A DNA stretch of 64,000 bases from UBA9732 sp052170315 (lineage in GTDB: Bacteria; Spirochaetota; Spirochaetia; Sphaerochaetales; Sphaerochaetaceae), in contig JBQNAT010000001.1 of NCBI GenBank assembly GCA_052170315.1, forward strand, positions 1 to 64,000, in the 5' to 3' direction. Made by a program: the position numbers and the translations under genes. Shown piece after piece: positions 1 through 9,883 of this stretch; the first letter of the stretch is position 1, and each line of letters begins with the position of its first letter. The notes beneath the pieces are model-generated. The model saw only the letters and a list, made by a program, of their open reading frames with translations. It was not told where the DNA came from and made no database searches.

Positions 1-1
1 C

Positions 2-46
2 AACAGGGTATACACGCTGCTTGACATGGGAATCATTGAAATGTGA
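2..46 (+). CDS. Possible 3' end of a gene cut by the window edge
   Basis: Frame 2 is open from the window edge through 14 codons to a TGA at 44-46. The short tail has a protein-like composition (ends LLDMGIIEM), but it is too short to identify. It would be convergent with the lipoprotein gene. This may be chance; nothing else supports it. Confidence 0.25.
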   Translation, partial: NRVYTLLDMGIIEM

Positions 47-72
47 GCCCACAAAATTAAGGGCGTGCGGTT

Positions 73-1332
73 TTACTCCACAAAGCTTGCTATTGATACG
101 ACCTCAACTCCACTGGATGAGAGCTTTTCCGTTTCTTTTGTTGCAAGGTTGTAGAAGCATGTTTCATTTTCAGTTGCTGACAGGTACTTAGTATATATCA
201 CCCCGCCTGTGGTCATTTGCCATTTAGCAAGAGAACCTTCAACAACCGTCTCCGTGGTCTGCGCCTCAAGGTTAAGGGAGTATAAACTCGATTCGGTTGA
301 GTAGATAAAATACCCATCCCAATATGCTACATTTTCATAGCCAAGGTACTTAGGGGCATCATACTTTGTAAATAAAAGTTCTCCTGTAGAGATATCATGT
401 ATCGAGACATATCCTTCTTTATATAAATAACAGATAACGTTTTGTGAGAATTCCGTATGAGTTTTAGGATAAAGGCAACAGCGACTCCATTCATAGCCAA
501 AATGTGGCCGTTTGCTCCAAGGAATTGTTTCTTTTTCAAGCTTCCCCGATGACATATGATAAATTTCCCCTTTAGCAAGGCATACAATCATGTCATAATC
601 AGGATTCACCAGCATAATCATTGGATCTTTCGAGCACACTCCGGCTCTTATCAGGAACTCAAAATTGCTATCATCAGTGTAGTCAATCGGAGAACTTCCA
701 TCTGCGGGAAAGAGCTTGCATTTATCTGTTTTTACGAGCATGTTTCCCGAACTATCTCTGTAAAATCCCATCACTGCATCGGTTTTCGGATTTGTCAATG
801 GCGTCATCGTCTTCGTCTCTGGGTCAATTCTGACAGCCATAGAGTCTTTTTTGGCGAACAATCCTTCAGCCGTAGTTAATATATTCAGATCCTTAAGTTT
901 GGGCTTTATTAATTCATTCTCATTAAGAAACGACAGGTCAATCACTTTGTTATGTGGTCTGTCCACGATGTAGTTTTTATACACCGTGGGCCCCGCGCTA
1001 TGAGTGCATGAAAGCCCTATCAGGAGAAAGTCTTTGCCGAGGTTGCTGACCTCATTACATGCCCATTCAAGCCCCTTATCGTCTGTGATGGGAATCTTCT
1101 CAAAGGTATCTTCAGTAAGCCCGAAAAGACGGTTTATTTCTCCGTTGATGCTGTCAGAAAGACCTCTGGCGCCGTTGGACTCTCTCATGACGGCGAAGGC
1201 ATCATATTTTGCGAACTCTATGTTAGAGAGATTCGGCGTACCAATACCTGTTGTCGGTAATTCGGGATTTTTACATGAAACCAGAGCTAACAGGACAAAA
1301 ACAGACAAAACAACAAACAAGGCTTTCTTCAT
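73..1332 (-). CDS. Predicted outer-surface or periplasmic lipoprotein of unknown function
   Basis: I chose the ATG at 1332 (protein begins MKKALFVV) rather than one 33 bases upstream, because a G-rich Shine-Dalgarno (GGGGGT) precedes it and it places a classic lipoprotein signal first: two lysines, a hydrophobic run, then the lipobox LVSC. The mature part of about 400 residues has no motif I recognise. Repeated short beta-strand-like segments with aromatic and glycine residues (for example near VAYWDGYFIYS) would fit a beta-propeller, but that is a guess. It lies next to phage tail genes on the same strand, so it could be prophage cargo or a host gene. Confidence 0.7.
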   Translation of the reverse strand: MKKALFVVLSVFVLLALVSCKNPELPTTGIGTPNLSNIEFAKYDAFAVMRESNGARGLSDSINGEINRLFGLTEDTFEKIPITDDKGLEWACNEVSNLGKDFLLIGLSCTHSAGPTVYKNYIVDRPHNKVIDLSFLNENELIKPKLKDLNILTTAEGLFAKKDSMAVRIDPETKTMTPLTNPKTDAVMGFYRDSSGNMLVKTDKCKLFPADGSSPIDYTDDSNFEFLIRAGVCSKDPMIMLVNPDYDMIVCLAKGEIYHMSSGKLEKETIPWSKRPHFGYEWSRCCLYPKTHTEFSQNVICYLYKEGYVSIHDISTGELLFTKYDAPKYLGYENVAYWDGYFIYSTESSLYSLNLEAQTTETVVEGSLAKWQMTTGGVIYTKYLSATENETCFYNLATKETEKLSSSGVEVVSIASFVE

Positions 1333-1385
1333 TGGACTACCCCCAGTCAAAGAGTATTGCCCCATATATCAGTTGTCAAGCATAT

Positions 1386-1691
1386 TCAGCTGAATAGCCT
1401 GAATATCAGATTGTTGTTTGTAACACCTTCTTTTGTCTGTCCTTCGTCATCAACGTATGAAGAGACATTAAATTGGCGTGTCATGTACTCGCATATCTGA
1501 TTGTTAAGCGTAGTGGCTTCTCCGCTTGTGATAGTAACTCTATACAGATTGTTCCGTACAAGCGGGATTGCCTGATACTCAAGCTCCGCCAGAAAACAGG
1601 CTACCTGCCCGTCCTGTATTGATGTGTGAGATAACTCCTTTTCGATAAGGGTTTCATTTCCTTCAATATTCTTGATTGACAATGTAATCAT
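1386..1691 (-). CDS. Small phage-associated hypothetical protein (101 aa)
   Basis: The gene starts at an ATG preceded by a strong AGGAGG site, 17 bases after the upstream gene, so it is a real translated gene in the tail-gene series. I do not recognise the family. The protein is mixed alpha/beta, with no signal peptide and no membrane segment. Its place after the tail-fibre gene suggests an accessory tail or chaperone-like protein. This rests on position only. Confidence 0.55.
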   Translation of the reverse strand: MITLSIKNIEGNETLIEKELSHTSIQDGQVACFLAELEYQAIPLVRNNLYRVTITSGEATTLNNQICEYMTRQFNVSSYVDDEGQTKEGVTNNNLIFRLFS

Positions 1692-1707
1692 ATTTTTTCC
1701 TCCTGAT

Positions 1708-2220
1708 TTACATTCCGCCTATATATCCCGATTGCAGCTCTGCTACAGTCAGTAAGGTTCCATCACCTCTTGTTCCCAAAGAGCTAAACTTGTCATCCCA
1801 TTTGACTATCTTCTGCCCGGCTATTAAGCCTGTCTGCCCGAACTCTATCCACCACGGGACGGCAGCAAACTGGAAGGCAGTTTCAGAGTAGATGCGGTAC
1901 AGCCCCGGTCCTGTGCTGTAGGCTCTGACTTCCTCATCGGTGTTCCATCCGAAATCCTTGGCCAATATAATCTCATTCCAGCCGTTATTGACCCACTTCT
2001 TCACACGCAGCTTCCCGCCTCCAAACAGTCCACAGCGGAAGCGCCCCCAGAAAAGGGTAGTCCCTGCGGCAACATGAGAATATACCTGACCGTTGTTGCC
2101 GATGTAATCCTCTATCCAGTCGGAGCTATCAGGCAGCGTGCCCTCAAAATACCCATAGTTGTTGTAATTTTCATTTGAAAGCTTGCTTGCTGTTATTAAA
2201 TCACCTATAACCCATGCCAT
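1708..2220 (-). CDS. Phage tail-associated hypothetical protein (170 aa)
   Basis: It follows the tail-fibre remnant by 4 bases and has a GGGGTG site before its ATG. The protein is rich in tryptophan, glycine and tyrosine, with beta-rich stretches such as LFWGRFRCGLFGGGKL and AAVPWWIEFG, typical of tail-tip or fibre-end proteins. I recognise no family. Adjacent translation suggests it works with the fibre, for example as a distal receptor-binding or assembly protein; that is inference. Confidence 0.55.
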   Translation of the reverse strand: MAWVIGDLITASKLSNENYNNYGYFEGTLPDSSDWIEDYIGNNGQVYSHVAAGTTLFWGRFRCGLFGGGKLRVKKWVNNGWNEIILAKDFGWNTDEEVRAYSTGPGLYRIYSETAFQFAAVPWWIEFGQTGLIAGQKIVKWDDKFSSLGTRGDGTLLTVAELQSGYIGGM

Positions 2221-2224
2221 ACTA

Positions 2225-4430
2225 TCACCCCGGATTCACAACGGCGCCCCAGACTTTGTAGAGTTTTTCGTTAGACTGTTCCTCAGTACCGTTGACATAA
2301 CCGATAAATTTCTCGCTTATGATTTCATCAAATTTATCATCATCGGTGCCAACGCGCCTTGGCTCGTTGTCTCCAGCCTCCTTTTTCTTAGGCCGCAGAG
2401 TCCTGACATATACGCCTTTGCCCTTTTCTATAGGGACGCAATTGGACAGGCTCCATGATGTGTACCATTTTCCGTATGTGCTGTAGCTCGACCCGTCAGA
2501 GCTGATTATGGACAGCATAGAGCCGTCCACCATTATGCTTTTTGCTGTAGTAATTAACACCTCAGACTCGCCATACGGTTGAGCAGAGAATGAGATGGTG
2601 TCGTTTGAAAGAGCTGCTGTCAGGTTGATCAATTGTGCCCCTTTTTGCAAAACACCCTGGAACAATGAACAAGGAGTAAGGTTCGCCCATGATGTTTTTC
2701 CATTGCCGCCTGTGATGGTCGCGCCATCAACCGTTACAGACAGTGCGGTGTTCGCCATTCCTGTCTCAGGTATTGTCACAGGATTCTTGGATGCATTGAA
2801 GTAGACCAGCCTCTTGCCATAATACCTATAGTTGTTGTAGCTGACGTCCCATGAGCCCTCGAAATTGTATCCGTTAGCATGTCCTGAATATTCAATCACA
2901 ATCGTAGATGACGGAGCAAGGCTGAGTATCTGATCATATGACAGGTTGGTATCGTGTTTGACTTCCCCGTTGACAGTCACTTTAAGGTTGTAGTTTCCGT
3001 CATTTGTATGGGTTGTTGTAGTAACCCGATATTGATATGTAGTTTCGGTCCAACTATACATCGGATGAGGCCCTATATTAGAGGTTACATTTGACACTTC
3101 AGAATATGTATCGCCATCCTGGGGATTGGATGGTGGGCTGGTGTCTTCGGGAGGTATCGGTCCGGTATGCTGCTGTGAGCCGAGTCTGACCCAGCGTCCT
3201 GACGATTCTTCCCACTCATCATGCCATGATATGGGGCTCGCCTGTATCCTTATACTTGTAGGATACTCCGCCGGAGTAGTGAAGGTCTTGATTACCGCTT
3301 TATCTGTTCTGCCGGAGCCAATGGAGACGTCAGCGGATGAGACTGTGTTCATCAGACCTGTGACCGTGTCGCTTCCGAATGTGCCTGATGCCACCTTGTA
3401 GACATTTGCTGTCAGCTTAGACTTAAGCCATGTCGCAAGCTGCGGGTTTGGGTAATGGCAGTCCTTGGTGGCAGGGAATGGTTTATGGACTAGAGGATCA
3501 TCTTCAAGCGGTTCATTTACGGTCTCGATGGCATCGGCTTGTATTGTACCATCATCAAGGATAAGCCCTGTCATTTTTGAGACACCATCAGCGCCTATGA
3601 ACACGCCCTTGCCGGAGCCTGTTTTGTTACCTTGAGAATCATAAATACCTGAATGGATTGAACCGCCTTCACCCAGGAGGATGTTGACGATATCAAGGAT
3701 ATTTGCCTTGAGCTTGTCGGCTGATATTGTCCCCGGTGCTATCACCTTGTCGGCGTCCAGCTTTATCATGCCGCCTTCTGTGGAGGATATCTCAAGTTTT
3801 GCACCTGATATCTCCGAGCCGTTCTGCACCGCAGTTACTTTCAGGGAGATTTCACTCGCCTGCTGGTTTATCTGAGATTGGGCGTTTGAAATGTCCCCTT
3901 CCGCTGTAGTAAGCCTTGTGACGGTTGAATTAAGCTTTTCTGCTGTAGCTGCAATGTTCGTTTCATTTACGGCAGCTTTATTACCGGCATTGTCTGCCGT
4001 TGCCTTTACCGCAGTCAACCTTGCCTCGTGGTCATTCCTTGAGACTTTCAGCTCCTCTATGTCTCCTTGTATCTGCGCCGCGTCAAGAGCCTTTACCCAT
4101 GATGCCTTTTTAGCAAAGACAAGACCGCAACAGGTAATATTTATTTCAACCTCTCCCGCTATCTCTCCGCCCAAAGTGGCGTCCTTTGCGACCGTCAGTG
4201 TAATTGTGTCAGTACCGATTGCAGCAGTCATACCCGGTGGAAGAGTCCCTACAGAGGCTGTGCAAGGCTTTGACACGTGTCCTTGCCAACCCCGAAATGT
4301 CACGTTGAATGATATCGAAGATACAGCCTTACCGTCTGCGTCCACGGGTATCTGCATGACATTGCCGCTGATATCAGCGGTAATGGCGTCAGTGCCGGCA
4401 GTACCGTCTTTGACATAGCTTATTGTTGAG
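2225..4430 (-). pseudogene. Phage tail fibre / host-specificity protein, 5' part lost
   Basis: The reading frame is open from 4579, but the first ~45 codons are the out-of-frame shadow of the tail-tube gene. Recognisable fibre sequence begins near 4430 (ISYVKDG, then DAITADISGN and VDADGKA). This is the pattern found at the start of the C-terminal half of host-specificity proteins of siphophages in Firmicutes and spirochaetes. A coiled-coil segment follows (about residues 170-260), then the repeat region with GIYDSQGNKTGSG and GVFIGADGVSKMTG, and then a long beta-rich tip. The N-terminal part that docks on the tail is missing, so the product is probably not functional. Confidence 0.6.
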
Positions 4431-4982
4431 TGCTTGGAAAGACCCGTTGTAGAAGTTGCTGAGATAAAAAGACTTGTCGGACTTTTCGATTGTAGTAATC
4501 GAACCATCCGCGGACTGTATAATCTGTTTGCCAAACATTGCGTCAATTTTACGGGAGGCAGATGTTGCGGGCTGTCCATTGACCTTGTAGCCGTTGATGT
4601 TTCCGCTAATTGAAACAGTCGGGTCTACCCGGGTATCCGCGCTGTCTGACAAGTCCCCGTCAACTGACATATCGACGGTATTTTTAGACTTTGTAATGTC
4701 CTTGCTTCGGGCATAACCAATGAGATTTTCCACATCAAACGGATTTCCAAGGTCTATGACCTCATCGCCGTTCTTAAGCGTTACTTCGACTCCTGTCTGT
4801 CCGAAAATAACATTTCCCACATCACTTCCGGCAGGAAGCCCAGAATCACTCCCCTTAGCCTTAATACCATACAAATGCCCCGAGACAAGCTTGTTGTTGC
4901 CAGTACCCTTTATAACCGTGGAGTCATCAAGCAGCATTGCCCACACGTCTCTTCCTGTGGATTTTTTTAATACTTCACCCAT
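4389..4982 (-). pseudogene. Phage tail-tube-like protein, 3' end lost
   Basis: The gene has a normal start: GAGGT before the ATG, 14 bases after the upstream stop. It encodes a 185-residue beta-rich protein of the kind found as a major tail-tube subunit (DSTVIKGTG, GVEVTLKNG, TVSISGNING). Near 4430 the phage-like sequence breaks off after NGSFQAL. The frame then runs about 12 codons into the tail-fibre sequence in the wrong frame and stops at 4389. Tube and fibre genes are normally separated by the tape-measure gene and others, so a deletion has removed everything between. The family assignment is moderate; the truncation is clear. Confidence 0.5.
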
Positions 4983-4995
4983 ATTTTTACCTCAC

Positions 4996-5100
4996 TTATT
5001 CCCCATCAACCAACGTGGGGATGTCCATATCAATAAAATTATCAGCAAGAAGATGAACAGCCAGCGTGAAATGGTTAGCCGTGTCTCCTGCCGCCTTCGC
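4996..5100 (-). pseudogene. C-terminal stub of a phage structural gene
   Basis: About 34 codons end at a TGA 14 bases before the tail-tube start, with a phage-like C-terminus (DTANHFTLAVHLLADNFIDM). The open frame continues to 5232, but from about 5100 it is antisense to recT. Only the 3' end of the original gene survives, probably a head-tail connector or tail-terminator gene by position. I cannot name the family. Confidence 0.4.
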
Positions 5101-5102
5101 AT

Positions 5103-5840
5103 CTAAGCCAATGCGACCCGACAAAAATACTGGGGTGTGCAATGATTGCGGCATCCTTGAATCTGGACATAAACCCGAACCTCGGTTTTGCGTCCATAGT
5201 TCCCTACAAGAAGGACGGAAGGCAGATACCACAGTTCCAAATGGGATGGAAAGGTTATGTGCAGCTTGGCCAGCGAACAGGTCAGTACAAGACCATGAAT
5301 GTAACCGAAGTGTACAAAGATGAATTTGACAGCTACGACCCGTTCAAGGGAGAGCTTGTCTATCACAAAGTCACAGGTGGAGATAGAGACAATGACAGGT
5401 CGGAAAATGTCGCAGGATACGTCTTTTACTTTGAGCTGATATCAGGGTTTTCAAAAATGGCTTACATGAGCAGAGAAAAAGCGGAAGCCCACGCAAGGCG
5501 ATTTTCAAAAGCCTACCAATACGACATCAGCAAAGGGGCTCAGAGTTCCACGTGGTCAACAATGTTTGATGCTATGGCCATGAAGACAATCACGAAGCTT
5601 ACGCTTTCAAAATGGGGCGTCTTGTCAACGCAAATGCTTATGGCAAACAATGCGGATCAGTCAACATCATCATTGGACGATGAAGGCAATGTAAGCGGCT
5701 TTGAATACGTTGACAATGACAATGCGGAAGTCATTCCTGGAAACGAACAGGAGACAACGCCTGACCGACTTGAAAAAAAGGAAACTGAGATTAAAGCGGA
5801 ACTGCAAGAAGAGCCAATCAAAGAGGAGTTTGTGTTTTGA
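5103..5840 (+). pseudogene. recT: RecT single-strand annealing protein, N-terminus lost
   Basis: RecT pairs and anneals single-stranded DNA during phage recombination, normally with an exonuclease partner. The core is present: AASLNLDINPNLGFASIVPY, then FQMGWKGYVQL and QTGQYKTMNV-like segments, the TGGDRD region and WSTMFDAMAMKT. The first ATG is at 5142, but family-like sequence already starts upstream in the same frame (about 5103, CDPTKILGCA) without a start codon, and an in-frame TAG lies at 5076. Roughly the first 50-60 residues of the family are therefore missing. Translation from 5142 (232 aa) is possible but would lack the N-terminal part. No RecE-like partner is in the window. Confidence 0.75.
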
Positions 5841-6055
5841 CTGAATTCGGTAAACGAAATCGGCACCCTGTGGTCGCAAGCCGCAGGGGTTTCCCCTATG
5901 AGGTGGAGTTTAACAGTGCCGTGTCTGCGGCAAAAGCCTTAGGCGTGTCGAACATGACCATATATAGGAGGTGTATTGACGGCAATGTCATCAAGACTGA
6001 TAACAATCTCTCAATACATGTCAGATACAAAAACATGAAAAGGATTTTATTATGA
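5837..6055 (+). CDS. Small phage protein with a helix-turn-helix-like segment
   Basis: This 72-residue frame starts at a TTG that overlaps the recT stop by four bases (TTGA), typical of coupled phage genes. Residues about 25-47 (AVSAAKALGVSNMTIYRRC) look like a helix-turn-helix of the kind in small phage DNA-binding and homing-associated proteins. The function is unknown. The 109 bases after it hold no gene, only the Shine-Dalgarno site of the next one. Confidence 0.5.
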   Translation: MTEFGKRNRHPVVASRRGFPYEVEFNSAVSAAKALGVSNMTIYRRCIDGNVIKTDNNLSIHVRYKNMKRILL

Positions 6056-6164
6056 ATGATATTAATTCAGCGGGAAGCTGATAAAACTAATATTCCTAAT
6101 TGGGAAATCTATTATGATTATAATAATGTACAATCCTAAAAAAACCGAACTTTAGGAGGATTTT

Positions 6165-6437
6165 ATGGAGTATGAGTTTTTTGTCGAGGGAACACCTGTT
6201 GCACAGGCAAGACCCCGATTTTCAATGCGCTGCGGCTACCCTGTTGCATACGATTCAAGGGAGTCGAAGGACTTCAAGCTGCATGTCTACAAGGACGCAT
6301 GGAATGCCTTTAAAAAAGGCGGTGGAAAAATGCTTGAAGGGCCTTTGTCGCTGGAGCTTACAGTGTATCGGACGTATCCGTCCTCCTGGTCAAGAATCAA
6401 GGGAGAACGGGCAAACAAGTTTTCGTCCTTCCGATAA
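6165..6437 (+). pseudogene. RusA-family Holliday junction resolvase, C-terminus lost
   Basis: An AGGAGGA site stands 4 bases before the ATG. Residues 1-80 match the RusA family pattern: FFVEGTPVAQARPRF, a YDSRESKDF segment, then a GPLSLELTVYRTYPSSW strand. These phage resolvases are usually 115-140 residues with essential aspartates in the second half (the DxDN region). Here the frame hits a stop after 90 residues because the DNA switches to antisense cas3 near 6405. The catalytic half is absent. Confidence 0.7.
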
Positions 6438-8009
6438 TGATGATGTTATTTTATTCAAAACGGCTTTCCTATGAGCCATGCACATACCTGCGGAAAGGTG
6501 AAAAATTTCAAAATTTTCACTTTTAAGCATGTCAAACAAATCAGATGCTTCTTTCTTTGTATTGCATACAATAAGAAGGCTGTTTACATTATTCAGAATT
6601 TTAAGCGCAAGCTCAGAAATTTCTTTTATAGTTTGATTTCCTTCATATTTTAAGTCAGTTCTATGGAAAAGTTCCCTGTATTTATCCAAAATCTCATTTG
6701 GAATTATTTTCTCATCAGATATATGCATCTTTTTTGATAATTCTTCAAAAGCCGGCTGTGTCGCAGAACAAAGAACGACGGTTGTATTGCAGTAGTCGGA
6801 TAGAAAATTTACCGCCAGACTGAACATATTAAGAGTTTTCTCAGGAATAGACTGTACTTCATCAAAAATAATTACACTGTTACAGAGAGCATTAAACCGT
6901 CTTATGCAGGAAGTTTTTCCGCTAAACATTGTGTCAAGAACCTGAACTAATGTAGTAATAATTATAGGAGAATCCCATGTTTCCTGAAGGAAGTTAATTT
7001 TGCCCAGCTCTTCATCAGAAAAACCTTCTCTTATAACGTTAGAATGATGTGCAAGAATGATATCGTCATTTCCTACGGCATCTCTGATTACACGTTCATT
7101 CTGGTCAATTATTGAAAGAAGCGGAGAAACGTAGAACACATGTTTCTTCATATGTTTATAGGAATGTTCAACAGCATATCGGAGACCTGAAACAGTTTTT
7201 CCTCCCCCGGTAGGAAGATTCAACCTATATACACCACATTTTTTCCCGGAAAATTCATAACAAAGATTTGAGAATATTGCCCGTGCCTGCTGTATAGCTG
7301 TAACATTGGGTAAGCCTGAAATATATTTTTCAATATTCTTTTTACAGCATTTCCATATATCCGAATGAGAATGCGTGTTCACATAACTTGATGCGCCCAT
7401 GAACAGTGCCGTATCCAGTCTGTCAGCATCAATAAGTGCGGAAATAAGTAGTCTGGACAGAAGTGAAAGACAAAATTTGCAGTTTTCACTGGACGAAAAT
7501 CTCAAGGTAAATTTCTCTATCTCCTTTTGCGCATTTTCGAAAAGTTTTTTTATTTCTTCATGTGTCGCACACTCCACATTAAAACCGTTAATTGCCCGCT
7601 TTTCATAATCAGGCTGTTTACGTAATCTGTGGACAAATCCATTACCGCAATTGTCATCTATAACATCAAACAGCCCGTGATGAGAGCCAATTGCTACCGA
7701 AATTATTTCAGAAGTTAAATCGGTCCAGCTAAATTCGCTAATCTGCTTAGAGTGGAATTTTGTTAGCAAGTAATACACGCCGGCAAATGAATGGATAACA
7801 GAACCTCTTGTATTAGTGTCTTCCGATTCAAGGTATGTTTGAAATTCTTCAGTACATTTGCCACAATCATGCAAAAGCCCTGCAAGGTAAGCAGTTAACC
7901 CCAAACCCAGATTTGACATGGAATTCTTTGCATATTCAGCTACATTTACACAATGCTCTTTACAAGATTGTTTAGTGCCGTTGCCATTATTTAGATGTGC
8001 CCAATACAT
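6390..8009 (-). pseudogene. cas3: Cas3 helicase-nuclease, type I CRISPR, C-terminus lost
   Basis: Cas3 unwinds and cuts target DNA in type I CRISPR interference. I see an N-terminal HD nuclease domain (GLLHDCGK, then GSHHGLFD) and a superfamily 2 helicase with Walker A (PTGGGKT), Walker B as DEVQ and motif III (LCSATQPA). The frame breaks just after GRKLVC, where motif VI and the C-terminal domain should follow, so about 200 residues or more are gone. I prefer the start at 8009 (MYWAHLNN), which matches the compact start of subtype I-C-like Cas3; the frame is open to 8054. No other cas gene or repeat array is present, and those would lie on the deleted side. Confidence 0.8.
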
Positions 8010-8265
8010 TAATTTAACTTTACCCCGGAAGAATCGTTTGTCATTGCATTCCATTATAAATCATATTTGAAAAAATAAAACTTTTTTTATATGTAACGCC
8101 TCATACACGCATAAAACGGGGAAAAAGATATAATATATAGTTATAGATTTCCTAACTCGGATTATATTCAAAAGTTTCTCTTACAACGCTAAATATTTCT
8201 TTTGGTGGTCGGCACATCAGCCGGCGGTCTGTTTTTCGCATAAAATTATCACTTCAGGATTTCGC

Positions 8266-8919
8266 TTACAAATCAATCACTTCAAAATCACTTATAGATT
8301 TTTGATATGATAAGAAGCTGCATAAGATAAACACGGTTACACCTGTTGCAAATATGACAAGCTGTCCTGTGCTTATATTTGAAGTATCATTCAAACTCTC
8401 TAAACCGGGAATATGATGTAAAGTCTCTCCCAAGATTATTATAATAAAACTAACTACACAAAACAGTATAAAAGGTTTCCCCATTTTGTATGCAGTCTTA
8501 AAAAAACCGGCAATAAAAATAGTGTTAAATGCTGCGAATACCATCATTTCATATCCAAGATAGGCCGGATTTGCATTCATCAGTTGATTTGTAACATAAG
8601 GAGCAGCATTCCCTAAAACTTTCATTCTGATAATCGTTAGCACGGCACATAAAACAAAAGATATAATTTCAATTAACAAAACAAATTGATATTTAGCAGT
8701 AACAATATCCCGTTTCTTAACCGGTAACATAACCGTATATGTAATATCATCATACTCCCTAATCTGCTGGTAAGTATGAAAAATACCTAGACAGATAAAA
8801 AAGGAACCGACAAGAATGGGATATCTTGGAATCATTGTCATAATCGAAAAACTAATAAACCAATAGCTCAAAGGATTAGCTGTAAGTTTTATTTCCTTAT
8901 AAAGTAATTTATTCATCAC
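8266..8919 (-). CDS. ABC-2 type transporter permease
   Basis: This 217-residue integral membrane protein has about six hydrophobic segments. It contains MLPVKKRDIVTAKY, the cytoplasmic signature common in ABC-2 permeases of the bacitracin/antibiotic-exporter type encoded beside a small regulator. It overlaps the ATPase gene by four bases (ATGA), so the two are co-translated. Substrate unknown. The AT-rich composition fits an acquired gene. Confidence 0.8.
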   Translation of the reverse strand: MMNKLLYKEIKLTANPLSYWFISFSIMTMIPRYPILVGSFFICLGIFHTYQQIREYDDITYTVMLPVKKRDIVTAKYQFVLLIEIISFVLCAVLTIIRMKVLGNAAPYVTNQLMNANPAYLGYEMMVFAAFNTIFIAGFFKTAYKMGKPFILFCVVSFIIIILGETLHHIPGLESLNDTSNISTGQLVIFATGVTVFILCSFLSYQKSISDFEVIDL

Positions 8920-9650
8920 AGATTCACCTCTTCTCTTTCGATATGCACCATAATATCCTCAAGTGTTGGCGCGCCACCCATTTCTTTTGCGTAATAATGA
9001 ATAAAGTCTTCTTTCTTTGTTGATGAAAGTAATTCTCCATTTTTGATGTAGCTAATCGTATCCGCACATTTTTCTAAATCACTGGTGATATGGGTGGAAA
9101 ATAAAATAGCTGTACCTTTTTCAGCCAGCTTCCGGAAAATTTCATTCATTTCATCTCTGGATACCGGGTCAAGTCCGCTTGTCGGCTCATCCAAAATTAA
9201 AAGTCTTGCGTGGTGAGAAAGAGCCAAAGTAAGATAAAATTTCACCTTCATACCCTCAGAAAGCTCTATAATCTTCTTGTTTTCATCAAGCCTAAATGCT
9301 GTAAGGTAATGACTATATGCCTTATCATCCCAATTGTCATAGAAAATACGGGTAATAGCTACAATATCCTTTAACTTTTTCCTTTTATAATAATCGGTTC
9401 CACCTACCGCATAACCAATCTGCTGTTTAATTATATCCTCATTATCTAAATAGTTCATTCCAAGAATACGAACACTACCACCATCGGAATGTACAAGATT
9501 TAGTATGGCTTTAAGGGTTGTTGTCTTACCCGCGCCATTTCTGCCTATGAATCCCATAACTTCACCGGCTTTAATATGGAAACTGGCAGGTTTTAATTCA
9601 AAAGTCGGATAAACTTTCACCAGATTCTTTATTTCCAGAATATATTCCAT
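8916..9650 (-). CDS. ABC transporter ATP-binding protein
   Basis: A complete 244-residue ABC ATPase: Walker A GRNGAGKTT (about residue 37), signature LSEGMKVKF, Walker B LLILDEPTSGLD and a switch histidine in FSTHIT. It energises the membrane protein encoded next. It is of the class found in small exporters, many of them for peptides or antibiotics. The start lies one base after the stop of the AbrB-like gene, giving a three-gene operon regulator-ATPase-permease. Confidence 0.9.
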   Translation of the reverse strand: MEYILEIKNLVKVYPTFELKPASFHIKAGEVMGFIGRNGAGKTTTLKAILNLVHSDGGSVRILGMNYLDNEDIIKQQIGYAVGGTDYYKRKKLKDIVAITRIFYDNWDDKAYSHYLTAFRLDENKKIIELSEGMKVKFYLTLALSHHARLLILDEPTSGLDPVSRDEMNEIFRKLAEKGTAILFSTHITSDLEKCADTISYIKNGELLSSTKKEDFIHYYAKEMGGAPTLEDIMVHIEREEVNL

Positions 9651-9651
9651 A

Positions 9652-9864
9652 CTATTCCTCTTCTTTATCTTTAAAAGCCACTTCCATCAAGTGCGCAAAT
9701 GCTCCCTTTGGCGGTATTGCAATACCTCGTTTTTCATCTCCAAGAAGCAGGAGTGTGTCCCCGGGTTTGATATTAAATACTTCCCTTGCCTGTTTCGGTA
9801 TTACTATCTGACCTTTTTCCCCAACTGTAGCTGTCCATGCGTATTTGCCTTTTGGTGTTTTCAC
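9652..9864 (-). CDS. AbrB/MazE-type DNA-binding regulator
   Basis: A 70-residue swapped-hairpin AbrB-type protein (GEKGQIVIPKQAREVFNIKPGD). It begins at a GTG with AGGAGAGG eight bases upstream. As the first gene of an operon with an ABC exporter it probably regulates that operon, and the tandem repeats directly upstream (9884-9929) are a likely site. No toxin gene follows, so an antitoxin role is unlikely. Confidence 0.8.
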   Translation of the reverse strand: MKTPKGKYAWTATVGEKGQIVIPKQAREVFNIKPGDTLLLLGDEKRGIAIPPKGAFAHLMEVAFKDKEEE

Positions 9865-9883
9865 TATGTTTGCCTCTCCTCAT

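Noticed and set aside
1386..4579. Possible diversity-generating retroelement on the phage tail genes
   Set aside because: No reverse transcriptase, no template repeat and no A-rich variable copy could be found in the window.
4996..5232. 78-residue minus-strand frame read as a complete gene
   Set aside because: Its first half is the antisense of recT; only the last ~34 codons look like a real protein end, so it is listed as a stub.
8055..8265. Searched for CRISPR repeats or a leader next to the cas3 remnant
   Set aside because: No repeated unit of 25-37 bases with regular spacing is present; only AT-rich sequence and an imperfect GC-rich dyad near 8207.
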